Shown in pieces: positions 1 through 8,466 of a stretch of DNA of 15,828 nucleotides (position 1 is its first letter; each line of letters starts with the position of its first letter). The translations under genes were made by a program, and so were the position numbers. The stretch comes from Cladosporium sp. IMV 00045 (Eukaryota; Ascomycota; Dothideomycetes; Cladosporiales; Cladosporiaceae), in contig MSJI02000271.1 in assembly GCA_001931905.2 (NCBI GenBank), positions 1-15,828 on the forward strand, read 5' to 3'. A model generated the notes under the pieces. It saw only the letters and a program-made list of their open reading frames with translations, was not told where the DNA came from and did not search any database.

Positions 1-380
1 ACGGCGAGCGCGTCGTCATCAACGAAGAGAGCCACAAGCGCTACTGGGATAACACCATCACGGGCAACGCCATCGTGCCGTCGCGCACGTCCATCCTCGA
101 AACGCTGTCGCGCATCGTCCAGAACCCGACCAACCTCCCGCCCAAATCCTCCACCACCCCGCTCGGACACGTCTGGTGGGTCATCAAGGGCGGCTTCGCC
201 TCCCACCCGATCATGAGCGCCGTCATCTTGCTCGGTCTCGTTGCTTTCGCGCTCGTCTACGCCCGCAAACACGCCAACAGGGCTGCGGGCGGTTTCATCA
301 AACTCGGCGAGAAGGGCGGACCCATGGATGGTCTGCTGGGTGGGAACAGCGGTGGCCAGAGCCAGGGGAAAGTTGATTAG
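1..380 (+). CDS. C-terminal part of an ER membrane thioredoxin/protein disulfide isomerase-like protein (5' end outside window)
   Basis: The frame is open from base 3 to a TAG stop at 378-380, giving 125 residues of a protein that begins left of the window. The first 45 or so residues (GERVVINEESHKRYWDNTIT, then SRTSILETL) resemble the end of a thioredoxin-fold domain in fungal membrane-bound disulfide isomerases of the Eps1/TMX type. A single hydrophobic segment follows at about 200-260 (IMSAVILLGLVAFALVYA), flanked on its C-terminal side by ARKHANR. A Gly-rich, polar tail of about 35 residues ends the protein. This suggests a type I ER membrane protein with its thioredoxin domain in the lumen and a short cytosolic tail. 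The CxxC active site would lie upstream and cannot be checked. It is convergent with the SDR gene downstream. The family call is inference from a short stretch; the membrane anchor is seen directly. Confidence 0.6.
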   Translation, partial: GERVVINEESHKRYWDNTITGNAIVPSRTSILETLSRIVQNPTNLPPKSSTTPLGHVWWVIKGGFASHPIMSAVILLGLVAFALVYARKHANRAAGGFIKLGEKGGPMDGLLGGNSGGQSQGKVD

Positions 381-680
381 ACGAGGGTGATATTCTAATA
401 TTTGGGCGGGGTGTCAATGGCGTTTTCTTTTTCCTTTTCCGTTTTCTTTTTCAAAGTGGGCAAAGGGGAGAATCTTGTATGCATAGAATCAGAGCAGGAG
501 GGCGATGCGTGTCTTGTTGCTTTTGTGCTTTGGTTTTGCGAAGCGACAAAATGGGCGAAGAAAGCGTAATCCTAGCGAACTGAACTACGAGAAAAAGCCA
601 ACAAGCAAGAAAGAAAGAAAAACAAAAAATTGTATTCCTATGTTCACCCATCCAAAACCAACCCAACCCAAACCCACCCC
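381..680. other. Intergenic region between convergent genes, with pyrimidine and purine tracts
   Basis: No gene is seen here. It must hold the 3' UTRs and polyadenylation signals of the membrane protein (+) and the SDR (-). A T/C-rich tract lies at 423-452 and a G-poor purine tract of GAAA units at about 606-629. Small open frames on both strands overlap these low-complexity tracts and show no recognisable protein. Confidence 0.6.
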
Positions 681-1511
681 TCAAGGATCCCCACACCACC
701 CCCCATCAACCACATAACTACTCCCCGTGACCGCACTCGCCTCCTCACTGGCCAAAAACACCACCACCCTCGCCACCTCCTCGGGTTTCAAATCCCTCTT
801 CAGCGCCTGCGCCCCCATAACCTCACTCCTATACTCCTCCGTCAAAACCTCCCGAACCTGCCTCTCCGTCGCAATCGCGCCGGGCATCACACTATTCACC
901 CTCACGCCCCAGGGCCCGAATTCCCTCGCGTGCGTGCGCGTCAGCCCCATTATGGCCGCTTTCACGGTCGTGTAAGCCGGCAGGCCCGTGGCCGGGATGC
1001 GCCAGCTGATGCTGCCCATGTTTACTATGCTGCAGGACTGAGGACGGGGGCTGTCGCGCATGGCGGGTACCAGGGCCTGCGTCAGGAAGAACATGTGCCG
1101 CAGGTTGACGTTCATGTTGAAATCCCAGCTGGCGCTGTCCATGCTGAAAGTGTCTTTGCGGGCGGCGGAGCCGGCGGATGCGGCATTGTTGATTAGGATG
1201 TGGATTGGGTTGTGTTGCTGGAGGAGGGAGGTGGCGAGGGACTGCAGGGCGGGCAGGTCGGAGACGTCGCAGGGGTGGAAGGTGGGGATGGAGATGGGGG
1301 GTTGGTTGGTTGAGGCGGCGGTGCGGGAGAGGGTGGTTATTTTGTCGATGAGGGAGGCGGCGGATGAGGCGGAGATGTCGACGATGAGCACTTTGCTGCC
1401 TTGCAGGGCGAAGAGTTCCACGGTCGCGGCGCCGATGCCTTCTGCTCCGCCGGTTACGAGGACGGTTTTGTCGCGGAGGGACGGGTAGGTGGCGTGTTGG
1501 GGGGTTGTCAT
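681..1511 (-). CDS. Short-chain dehydrogenase/reductase (classical SDR, sugar- or ketoacyl-reductase-like)
   Basis: A complete, intronless frame of 276 residues, the usual size for a classical SDR: an NAD(P)-dependent oxidoreductase with one Rossmann domain. Visible motifs: TGGAEGIG at residues 20-27 (dinucleotide-binding TGxxxGxG); Asp45 at the end of beta-2 (VLIVD), which in this family favours NAD(H); CDV at 81-83; NNAA at 108-111; Asn136; and the catalytic Ser167, Tyr180 and Lys184 in MGSISW...AYTTVKAA. The stretch GPWGVRVNSVMPGAIATERQ near 205-225 resembles bacterial sugar dehydrogenases of the xylose/galactose 1-dehydrogenase type, so a sugar substrate is possible, but SDR substrates cannot be read reliably from sequence. 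There is no signal peptide or membrane segment, so it is probably cytosolic. The ATG at 1511 is preceded by ATCAACA, a good fungal start context. The enzyme appears intact. Confidence 0.9.
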   Translation of the reverse strand: MTTPQHATYPSLRDKTVLVTGGAEGIGAATVELFALQGSKVLIVDISASSAASLIDKITTLSRTAASTNQPPISIPTFHPCDVSDLPALQSLATSLLQQHNPIHILINNAASAGSAARKDTFSMDSASWDFNMNVNLRHMFFLTQALVPAMRDSPRPQSCSIVNMGSISWRIPATGLPAYTTVKAAIMGLTRTHAREFGPWGVRVNSVMPGAIATERQVREVLTEEYRSEVMGAQALKRDLKPEEVARVVVFLASEEASAVTGSSYVVDGGWCGDP

Positions 1512-2432
1512 TGTTGATGTTGCTGTGGTATATGTGAGGTGAGTTGGGACGAGATGTTGGTTGGAAGGATGTTGGGTTTTAGATGTTAGTCAGTAGTGAG
1601 ATTTCCAAGATTTCTTCATTTCATATGAATAGTAATTGTTAGCAAATGCCATGCCACTACAGAAATAAGAGCTGATGCAATGCTCCATACGGCCCCCACC
1701 TGTTACTGTACATGGTCATGAAAGAGGGGTGAGGTCAACGAGGCCGTGAGATTCCGTTGCCGACAAACACCGAAAGCGTGGATGTGGGCTTTCATAAAGA
1801 TGTGTACCTGAATGATCGCAACAGAGTCGTTGCTGTTCAGCATTAGCGTGCGTATGCTTCAACAATCAGAATATAAGTCAGTACTATTGACAAGTGAATC
1901 TTTAAGTGCATGGGAATTGGTACTCTTATTAGTCAAATTGCGTTTGGATGCACTGCACATCCACTAGGATTGCATTCAATCGTTGATTGCCCGCCTAGAG
2001 AGGCAGACTTATGATCTCCAGAATGAGATGCCGTACTCTGATGACTGTAAAGTGTTTGCATTCGTTACGATTTTGACACTCGCTTGAATCTCTGGCAGAA
2101 GGAGGTCTTGGCCCTACCTTGCATCTCGATCTGATCCGAACGGCAGACAAAGTATGAGCAGCCTTCATTGACAAAGCTGATATGCTGTCATATCGAGATG
2201 CCAGCTACGTGGGATCGAATATGATCGAAAGGCTGTGTTGCTGGTCCGTTTCCATGTTTCGGGGAGTTTCATCGAGCGTGTATACAAATGCTCTGTATCT
2301 ATACACTTCTCCCAATCCCAGTATCTACCTCACTTTACCTCGTGTGTACAGTCAAGCGAAAACTTCTCGATCCAGCCGCCTGAAGCTCAGCCGGTTTCGC
2401 AACTCAAATCTTCTGCGCTAGTCTTTCAAGCA
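1512..2432. other. Intergenic region: SDR promoter side and FOL1 3' side
   Basis: About 920 bases without a convincing gene. Both flanking genes are on the minus strand, so the right part should carry the FOL1 3' end and the left part the SDR promoter. The small plus-strand frame at 2182-2421 has no recognisable motif and runs towards the antisense of the FOL1 end. I see no tRNA, tandem repeat or strong TATA box, apart from a weak TATA-like CACATATACC (minus strand) only about 20 bases before the SDR start. Confidence 0.5.
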
Positions 2433-5400
2433 CTAACTTCTGGTCCCACGGCGGTAGATGGCGTCGGCCATCTTCGCCACCTGCGCCATTTCTTTGACAT
2501 CGTGCACCCGCACAATGTCCGCGCCGCCGCAGATAGCAGCGGTCACCGTGGCGGCAGTCCCCCAGACTCTGTCCTTGGGTTCATCAACCCCGGTGATATT
2601 GCCGATGAAGCGTTTTCGACTTGTTCCGACCAGGTGCGGTACGTACGTGCTGCGGCCCATCACGTTCTGCCGTTGTCCCATGTCAAGGAGTGCAAGATTC
2701 TGTTCTTGGGTTTTTGCAAACCCTATGCCGAGATCGTGGATGATGCGCCATCTCCGGATGCCAGCCTGTAGCGCGGCCTTGGTGCGGTGGTTCAATTCCA
2801 TGCGAACTCTCCTACGGACGCCGCCCGGATAGACGCAATTCTCTGGATTTTGCATGGTATGAGGCGTGCCGCGCATGTGCATCATGACGTACGTGCAGCC
2901 AAGCCTCGCCACGGTCGAGAGCATGTCCGGATCAAGCATGCCAGCCGATATGTCATTCACAATGTGTGCGCCGGCATTGACGGCCGCTTCTGCGACAGCG
3001 GCGCGGTATGTGTCGACAGAGATTGCAATACCTTCAGATTCGGGCAATGATTTGATTGCTGCAATTGCCGGAAATACTCTGACAATTTCCTCTTCGGCGC
3101 TGATGTCTGGGGCATTCGGTCGTGAGGATTGCCCTCCCACGTCAATGATAGTAGCTCCTGCTGCAATATGCGCCGCTGCTGTAGCTCTCAGGCTTTCTGG
3201 ATCCAGGGAATTGGAGCCACCATCCGAAAAGGAATCCGGAGTGGTATTGAGGATGGACATGACATGAGTCCGCTTCACTGGCGATGAGGCAGTGATAGAC
3301 GTGCTTGCAGTTAAGGGTGTAATTGTGTCCATCGAGCTTTTGTGTGGCGGAAAGTCCCGAAATCCCAGATCATGCAGGCGACTTCCTCGTCGACTATCAG
3401 GATATTCCCACTTGTCCATTGCTCCTAGGCTGCCAGAAATGTCAGTTCGTCATCTATTGCAGCTCCAAGGAAATACGCACTCCATAATAGGTCGAATAAC
3501 GAACTCCCTCTCATGCATCAACATGTGGGGGACGGTCAAGCGTTCGGTCTTGATGACCTCATCGCGAAAGATGGCAATATCTAGATCGATGTTCCGGGGC
3601 CCTTTGTCGATCAACTTCACTCGTCCATGACCCTGTTCAATGGCTTGCAGACGTTCAAGTAGCTCCAGTGGCGTGAGTGTCGTTTCGATCTATTTCCTGT
3701 CAGTATTGGTGACAATTAGTCTGTGCCGTGTTTGGAAGTATTCTTACCTCGCATGCTCCGTTGACGAATCGTCCTTGATCCTCCACGTACATCGGTTCCG
3801 TTTCGTACAGGCAGCTTGTATCGACGATCCGCATGTCTGGGTCTTCGTCAATAGCTCGGCATGCCTTCTCAATCTCTTCGATTCTGTTGCCGACGTTGCT
3901 TCCTAACGCGATGACCACTCCTCGTTCCATACGAGGCGAAAGCTTCTTGGCCATTGTGTTCTTCTGTTTCATGCTACGGTTCGTTTGCGGATCCGGTCTT
4001 TGCAAGAGCCCTTGGAGCTCGGTGAAAGGCTCGTCCTCGTCTTTTGTCGCTTCCCACACTGAGCTGTCAGAGCATGCGATTGATCCATCGCGTTCGGGGC
4101 CGCTGTCAAGATCGGATTTCTCAGCCTCAATGGAAGACGGTGATCTTGCGACAGCCAGTTGAGCATCGAGGACGCCTATTAATTCCTTCAGTGTGGTGGC
4201 AGGGTCACCTGGTTCCGAGCCGCTATCCAGCTGCTGTGAGTCTGCCATGAGAGAGTCGCGCCTTTCGCTAATGACATGGTTTCCGGGATTGACAGATTCG
4301 AAGTCAGAATCTGTATCAAAGCTTTCGGAGTGGAAGGTTCCATCGTCTCCCATGGGAGAGAGGGGCAACGCACGTTGTGTCATCGACCGCGTCGCCATCC
4401 ATTCTTCCAGTTCTAGACCCGAGCCATGAGCCACTTTCATTACCGCATACTCGACATTCAAGAATTTCATGAAATCGTCCTTTGAATGCTCCACCGCATC
4501 CATGATTCTGTTCACCAGCTCTTCGCCATCGCGGAATTCCTTCCCGGAGACGTGTGAGTCCAGCATTCTTTTGACAGTGTTTTCCATGTGTTCGAGCTGC
4601 AATTTAACACTCACGCCTTGAACTGCGGGACGCGGTACACCTCGACAGCTCCAGTACAAATTGTAATAGCCAGAAGGTCCTTGAGTATCATTTCCAAGTC
4701 CCACAGTAAGCACGATCGGTTCTGAGAAAATGCTTACAATTCCGTTTGACGAGACAACCAGAGCATGGTGTCCTTTAGGTCTGAAGAATGTCATACCGAA
4801 GTTTTCGACATCATGCAAAGATCTTGCTATGTCACAAGCTATGTCGTGTAGCGACGACAAGGAATTGAATCGATCGAGCATCTTCTCTAGGCGTTCTTGT
4901 GTAGCGGGCGTTGGCGGAACAAGTTCCCTCGGGGGTGAGACCGCTTGCTGGGCCCTCCAGGACACGCACGAGAATCCAGTGGTCTGGACAAGGCTTGTTG
5001 GACTGGCAGACATTAGCATCGCAAAGACATTGAACGAGACATATGCCTCAATAACTTACCGAGATTCTTTGGCGTAAGCTATCAGGACTGCAGTCTTCTT
5101 CTGTCGTGAAAACTCGCCTCTTGCTAACGAAGCCAAGCTATCCCTTGTGCCCAGCGCGCGATCAGCGAGGGGGACACCTTCAACCCAAGCTGACCGCTCC
5201 AGCTCAACCGAACCATTTTCTTGCTTGAAACGCAACGAGATTCCCTCTATCTTGAGCACGGGTGTCAAAGGGCGCACGGCCGTCAAGACGGCCTCTGCAA
5301 GTCTATCTGGCACCGTTGCGTAGTCCTCAAACTCGACATTTTCGCACATCTGGCTCATGATTTTATATGCGCTTTTGAAAAGCTTTTGGACCTCTTCGGC

Positions 5401-7097
5401 AGCGCTTAAGTGGGGCTTGACGTCGTCGTCTTTCACTGCAACGAGCGTGGACGATTCCACTGGTGCCAAGTTCAGTAACAGCCCGGTCACCTCAATGCGA
5501 CAGTGGCTTAGTATATCGTCTCTCAGACGTGCAGAGAGCTTCCTCGTTCTGTCTGTGCGGATAGAAATGCTGGTGAGTCCATTGTGGCCAAGGTGTTTGA
5601 GTCTCACACTGTGCTCACTTGTTCTCTTCCTCGGTTCGGCTTTCGTTAAGCAATGAGCTTCTGAGAGGCCATTCGATTGCAGATGCTCAAAGCATATACT
5701 GCTGGCGCCTGGTGCTGGCAAGGCTGAGAACATATTGCTAGCCCCATAAACAATTTTCGCAAGACCTGCCAAGCCTGATTCTTCACATCGAGTCACGAAC
5801 GTATCAACAAGCGTTCCCGACGAGAGTCCCGCTTGATTGCAGTCATCATCCAAGTACGCGACTATGATTTGGTAGCCAATGGCTTTCTGGGTGGTTGCGG
5901 AGCTAATCAAGTTAGCTGTCGCTCATATGAACGTCCATGGGAAAACGGTTTGCTTGAGCAGGGAATGAACGAACAATTTGGTGACCGCTACTTTCGTTGT
6001 GTTTTCTTGGTGGGTCGATACTGCATTTTCGTGAACATCCACAGGCACAGGTTCCTCGTTTCTGCTCGCGTCGTGGTTTATCGCAGGCCGGACATGCTTA
6101 TGAATAATTCTTCGGAAGCTTGATTCTGACCGATTTGGAGCCCTCAAACTCGTCTCAGTGGCTTCCAGCTGAAGGTGCTGACTCAAAGGGCTCTGTTGGA
6201 AAGCCTTCTCTATGTGCATTGCAGTGGCTTCGAGGAATGATGCTGGACACTCGAAATGGTGGCCACGAACGCCCTGGCGGAATCCAAAAGCAAGTCTTGT
6301 CGCAATCAGCCAGACGTCGTGGTCTTCCGAATCGCTCATTGGAAGCGCTTGGTGAGAGAAAACACCATTCCGGGGGCTCTTCGGCTGCAACCTAAGAATG
6401 ACTTCGGGTCTGCAAGAATTCCAATCAGAGCTAGGTTCGACGGTACAGATATCCATGGTGCAGTTCAATGATATAGACAACTTGAACAGAGGCTCAAGAG
6501 TCCTACGATCTTGGCTGTCTTGGTATTGCAAAGAGCATCTGATGCCCCATTTTGCCATGAGCGAAGTTGGGGATCTGTCTTTGTTGATGGCGAATGGCGT
6601 AAACACGGAGCGGACATCAACGCCCTGGCTGCCAGAATCGCTTCCATGCAGACCTCTCGCCAACTCCAAGATGCGTTGAAATTCAGCAATCAGCCCTTGG
6701 CCGAATTTTGCTCTGACCATTTGCTCGGCGCTGCGACACTTATTCCTCCATGCCGACTGTTCGATAGGTCGAGAACTGTATATGAATACCTGTGAATCCC
6801 GCGTGCCAAACCCACGGTCCCTTCCTTTGATTAGCTGGGCGATTCAGCAGGGCTAGATAAGTCAATAAATGTTTTCCAGGCTTACCTTTTGGGAAACACA
6901 TGACTCAAAGTATTTGGTGGCGTTTCCGTTTGAGTGCGAGTTGGTTGCAGATTCCCATACACGTCAAAGTGACTGACATCCTCTCGTGCATTTGGCGATT
7001 CGCGAGGGGTGGAACCATGTATGTAGCTAATTCCATGCTGCTTCATGCGACCCACGGGCGAGACAATGCGACTAAACGCTGCCGATATGAGTCGCAT
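2433..7097 (-). CDS. FOL1: Multifunctional folate biosynthesis protein: FolB-like repeats, HPPK and DHPS (FOL1 type)
   Basis: Proposed exons on the minus strand: 7097-6886, 6820-5975, 5902-5060, 5002-3748, 3689-3481 and 3429-2433. They join in phase to about 1453 residues. HPPK, which pyrophosphorylates hydroxymethyl-dihydropterin, starts near residue 995 with ALGSNVGNR, then YETEPMYV and GPRNIDLDI. DHPS, which condenses that product with p-aminobenzoate, covers about 1176-1453: SILNTTPDSFSDGG, IDVGGQSSRPNA, MHMRGTPHTM, GIGFAK, VGTSRKRFIG and RVHDV. The first ATG after an in-frame stop is 7097, and the N-terminus (MRLISAAFSRIVSPVGRMK) looks like a mitochondrial presequence, matching the mitochondrial location of yeast Fol1. 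FolB (dihydroneopterin aldolase)-like half-modules seem to recur near 241-294, 522-590, 668-728 and 771-835, with a weaker one near 383-412. An acidic Ser-rich linker fills about 836-994. Fungal FOL1 proteins usually have two DHNA domains and are far shorter (yeast about 824 aa). HPPK-DHPS is firm; the first two exons and the FolB reading are inference. No stop separates the upstream exon from HPPK, which supports one fused protein. Confidence 0.8.
5903..5974 (-). other. FOL1 intron that removes an in-frame TGA (boundary uncertain)
   Basis: The frames on both sides are the same and are separated only by a TGA at 5923-5925. The minus strand shows a strong fungal 3' splice region, GCTAAC followed eight bases later by AG, ending at 5903. 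Only donors in one phase keep the frame. GTTCGT at 5974 gives a 72-bp intron, in line with the other introns here. GTTCAT at 5932 gives an intron of only 30 bp, shorter than is normal for filamentous fungi, but keeps a stretch (LFVHSLLKQTVFPW) that resembles the first beta strand of a FolB module. The longer one is preferred. A base-calling error or a true nonsense mutation remains possible. Confidence 0.5.
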
Positions 7098-7443
7098 GTT
7101 GAGGCGTTGTTTTTTGGTGCAAAGATGCAGCCGTGCCGACAGAAGTCGTCGAGCTCCAGGCAGCGATCAGCCCGATATTCTTGACACTGGGCGTTGCTGA
7201 AATTTTGCGACATGAAGCATAGAGAGCGTCATGTGGGAGGATACACAGTAGGTGGTGTTAACATGGTTTGGCTCTTCAGCAACGAGCTGTCGTGCGTGAT
7301 CTTGAAACAAGATCGGCAGCTGTCGGCGGCTCCGCTTATGGGAGTCCTCAGGCCAAAGTGTTGCCTGAGATGTCTCAGCTTTCTGTGATCAAATTGTTGA
7401 GGTATATATTGTTTTTAACTGACATTTCATCATCTATCCACCT
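7098..7443. other. Upstream region of FOL1, with a perfect short inverted repeat
   Basis: About 345 bases between the FOL1 start codon (minus strand) and the tRNA gene. It should contain the FOL1 promoter. GATCTTG AAA CAAGATC at 7298-7314 is a perfect inverted repeat with 7-bp arms, and CTGAGA TG TCTCAG lies near 7368-7381. No TATA box is clear. The small plus-strand frames at 7194-7388 and 7268-7453 have no protein-like features. Confidence 0.4.
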
Positions 7444-7541
7444 GGTTTTGTGATGTAGTGGTAACATAGCACGTTGTGGCATGAAAAATGTAATTTAATG
7501 ATGATTCCGTGCTTCCCCGTGTTCGACTCACGGCAAAGCCA
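7444..7541 (+). tRNA. tRNA-His (anticodon GTG) with a 27-nt intron
   Basis: A full cloverleaf can be drawn. Acceptor GGTTTTG (7444-7450) pairs with CAAAGCC (7534-7540), with one G-T wobble; the discriminator is A at 7541. D stem ATGT/ACAT (7453-7456, 7464-7467) has loop AGTGGTA. Anticodon stem GCACG (7469-7473) pairs perfectly with CGTGC (7508-7512) once an intron at 7480-7506 is removed. The loop is TTGTGG+C with anticodon GTG at 7476-7478 after the conserved T33. T stem CCGTG/CACGG (7517-7521, 7529-7533) has loop TTCGACT. The intron lies after position 37, the standard place for nuclear tRNA introns. A box (TGATGTAGTGG) and B box (GTTCGACTC) are present, and a T6 Pol III terminator follows at 7545-7550. 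Mature length is about 71 nt plus CCA; the variable loop is short (TTCC). Like other eukaryotic tRNA-His genes it has A73 and no encoded G-1. Confidence 0.9.
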
Positions 7542-7544
7542 TTA

Positions 7545-7550
7545 TTTTTT
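7545..7550 (+). terminator. RNA polymerase III terminator of the tRNA-His gene
   Basis: A run of six T bases starts four bases after the tRNA discriminator base, as expected for Pol III termination. Confidence 0.8.
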
Positions 7551-7720
7551 GCCATCTTTCCACTTGTTCATCACATCACTTGCCACGTTCAATTGACCTC
7601 ACTTTCACCTGCCACGATATTCCACCTTGCTACCGTGTATGCACTTTGATACGACATGAAGGGCGTGTGATGTTTAGAGGCTTTTTTATGACCCTCATCC
7701 TCATTTATGCGCACGACTCA

Positions 7721-7965
7721 CAGAGTATCTCCGCGGCACTTATGGTAGTATCGTCCCCTTTAGTACCTCTAAATAGACCTAGCACCATGGAGATAGGTGT
7801 TCTACGAACAAAGTATCTCCGTGCTATCTGTGCTAGTATCATTAGCTTCAGTACCTCTAAATAGACCTAGTACCACTGAGAGAGCTAGTTTTCAGACAGA
7901 GTATCTCTGCAGCACTCGTGGCAGTATCATCGCCCCCAGTACCCCGAATCAGACCCATCAACAAA
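7721..7965 (+). repeat. 88-bp tandem repeat, about 2.8 copies
   Basis: Copies start at about 7721, 7809 and 7897. The anchors GTATCT (7725, 7813, 7901) and TACCTCTAAATAGACCTAG (7764 and 7852) recur exactly 88 bases apart. Copies 1 and 2 are the most alike in the second half of the unit. Copy 3 has diverged (ACCCCGAATCAGACCCA in place of the TACCTCTAAATAGACC block) and fades out near 7965. No coding frame is kept through the copies, so this is a non-coding minisatellite between the tRNA gene and the tannase. Confidence 0.85.
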
Positions 7966-8404
7966 CGAACAACTGTAGATCTCGACCTCAAGGCTTGTCG
8001 AGGTTGTCAAGATCCCCAATACCAACGAACAACTACCACTGCGAGTCCGACCTCTGAGCAACTATCGATTATCATCGAAAGGTTTCATCATCATTAGCCG
8101 AGGGAGGTTCAAAGACTTCGGTCATCGGCACCGACAGCAGACCCAGTGAGCATGTGGGGGATGCAGATCGCACGCACGTTAATACCACGCGACTCCTCTT
8201 TGTACTCCGTCTAGTTCAAGGTTTTGTCAAACGATTCGTTGGCCTTTTCCGGGAACCCTGGAGAGTCCGGTGCTAATCCAAAAGTTACTACACTACGGCA
8301 TGAAGCGACATCATTGGGGAACACACTCACAGACACTCAAAATCTTCGATGGAGTCGGTGCGGAGAGAGAGTAACATGTATCGTCGTGACTGCCGATCAA
8401 TACG
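7966..8404. other. Intergenic DNA upstream of the tannase, with imperfect inverted and direct repeats
   Basis: No gene is seen. An imperfect palindrome at 7978-8014 starts with GATCTCGACCTC and ends with GAGGTTGTCAAGATC. The block ACGAACAACT followed by CGACCTC occurs twice about 60 bases apart (from about 7965 and 8024). The rest should include the distal tannase promoter; the small frame at 8224-8409 lacks protein features. Confidence 0.4.
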
Positions 8405-8413
8405 TATAAAAAA
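8405..8413 (+). promoter_or_regulatory. TATA box of the tannase gene
   Basis: TATAAAAAA lies 54 bases before the first ATG of the tannase, on the same strand, at a fitting distance for a fungal core promoter with a short leader. Confidence 0.6.
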
Positions 8414-8466
8414 GGCTACGGGTCCCCTCGGGGTAAAAAGATATCTTTCGGACTAATTCTCGTAGA

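Noticed and set aside
630..1488. Plus-strand frames (up to 188 codons) opposite the SDR gene
   Set aside because: The SDR frame on the minus strand has all family motifs; the plus frames are Pro/His/Arg-rich shadows.
2790..2798. GTTCAATTC, a match to the tRNA B box
   Set aside because: It lies inside the DHPS coding exon, its flanks give only a poor T stem, and no acceptor or anticodon stem can be drawn.
2235..3267. Several plus-strand open frames of 87-178 codons opposite the DHPS exon
   Set aside because: They mirror the conserved DHPS coding frame on the minus strand and show no protein family of their own.
3421..3480. Donor GTATTT at 3476 for the last FOL1 intron
   Set aside because: It would leave the reading frame out of phase with DHPS. 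The donor GTGCGT at 3480 keeps the frame and has the favoured G at position 5.
5923..6720. Treating the frame at 5923-6720 as a separate gene ending at the TGA
   Set aside because: The frame reopens in the same phase, a good branch site and acceptor follow the TGA, and no start codon lies early in the next exon. Kept as an alternative in the findings, not as the main model.
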